From Paracoccaceae bacterium (GTDB lineage Bacteria; Pseudomonadota; Alphaproteobacteria; Rhodobacterales; Rhodobacteraceae): 64,000 nucleotides of DNA. This document shows, piece by piece, positions 63,997 through 64,000 of the stretch. How positions within the stretch are numbered: position 1 is the first letter of the stretch; each line of letters opens with the position of its first letter. The notes beneath the pieces were generated by a model, which did not search any database, was not told where the DNA came from, and worked only from the letters and a program-made list of their open reading frames with translations. The DNA lies in NCBI GenBank assembly GCA_007694945.1, contig REER01000047.1, positions 1-64,000 on the forward strand, read 5' to 3'. The translations under genes were made by a program, and so were the position numbers.

Positions 63997-64000
63997 GGCG

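Noticed and set aside
1-64000. tRNA, rRNA, CRISPR, insertion sequences or prophage
   Set aside because: No cloverleaf with TTCGA arm, no spaced direct-repeat array, no transposase or phage structural genes were seen on reading; absence of small tRNAs would need a dedicated scan to be certain.

Overview
This is a high-GC, gene-dense chromosomal segment of an alphaproteobacterium, most likely from the Rhodobacteraceae/Roseobacter group. The reasons are a complete bhcRABCD (beta-hydroxyaspartate cycle) locus, an ALAS-type hemA, a class I lysyl-tRNA synthetase, an alphaproteobacterial LexA box (GTTC-N7-GTTC) and several protein families typical of that group. I see no rRNA, tRNA, CRISPR array, insertion sequence, prophage or clearly foreign island. 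Almost every gene reads as intact; the two genes at the window edges may be cut.

Left third (0.6-17 kb): a C2-metabolism block. A minus-strand acetate operon runs acs, adk, a DUF4212 small subunit, a sodium:solute symporter, a cNMP/CBS/DUF294 protein, a small membrane protein, a response regulator, and a membrane PAS/pseudo-histidine-kinase/DEDDh-exonuclease fusion. Facing it, after a P-loop protein of unknown role, is bhcR and the divergent bhcABCD operon. Acetate is taken up and activated to acetyl-CoA, and adenylate kinase recycles the AMP made by Acs. BhcA-D turn two glyoxylate into oxaloacetate without carbon loss.

Middle (17-45 kb): mainly housekeeping genes. These include ppk, hda, a PerM-type permease, lysK, a CHAD protein, a beta-helix polysaccharide-active protein, a LuxR regulator followed by an acyl-CoA ligase/DsbA/MFS block, SPFH-NfeD, prs, efp, two stacked-domain YbaY-MliC-META envelope proteins at separate loci, ispG, a RodZ-like protein and hemA with an FNR-type box upstream.

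Right third (45-64 kb): an M20 peptidase, a P450, cobS without cobT, DoxX, a LysR regulator, an S49 peptidase block, an SDR, uvrC, a sirtuin, a stand-alone SOS-boxed imuB, accA, a DUF1800/DUF1501 export pair and a GMC oxidoreductase.

The most unusual signal is non-coding. Three intergenic hairpins (22465-22530, 36101-36158, 56655-56733) have long GC-rich stems whose loop is a four-run G-quadruplex motif. In all three the G-rich strand is the RNA strand of the gene just upstream. Other signals worth following are mutually exclusive stems between bhcA and bhcB, a TGCAATGCAG motif shared by the acs and bhc control regions, a GAGTATTT-TGGCAAGAT dispersed repeat, and the pseudo-kinase/exonuclease fusion beside a response regulator in the acetate operon.
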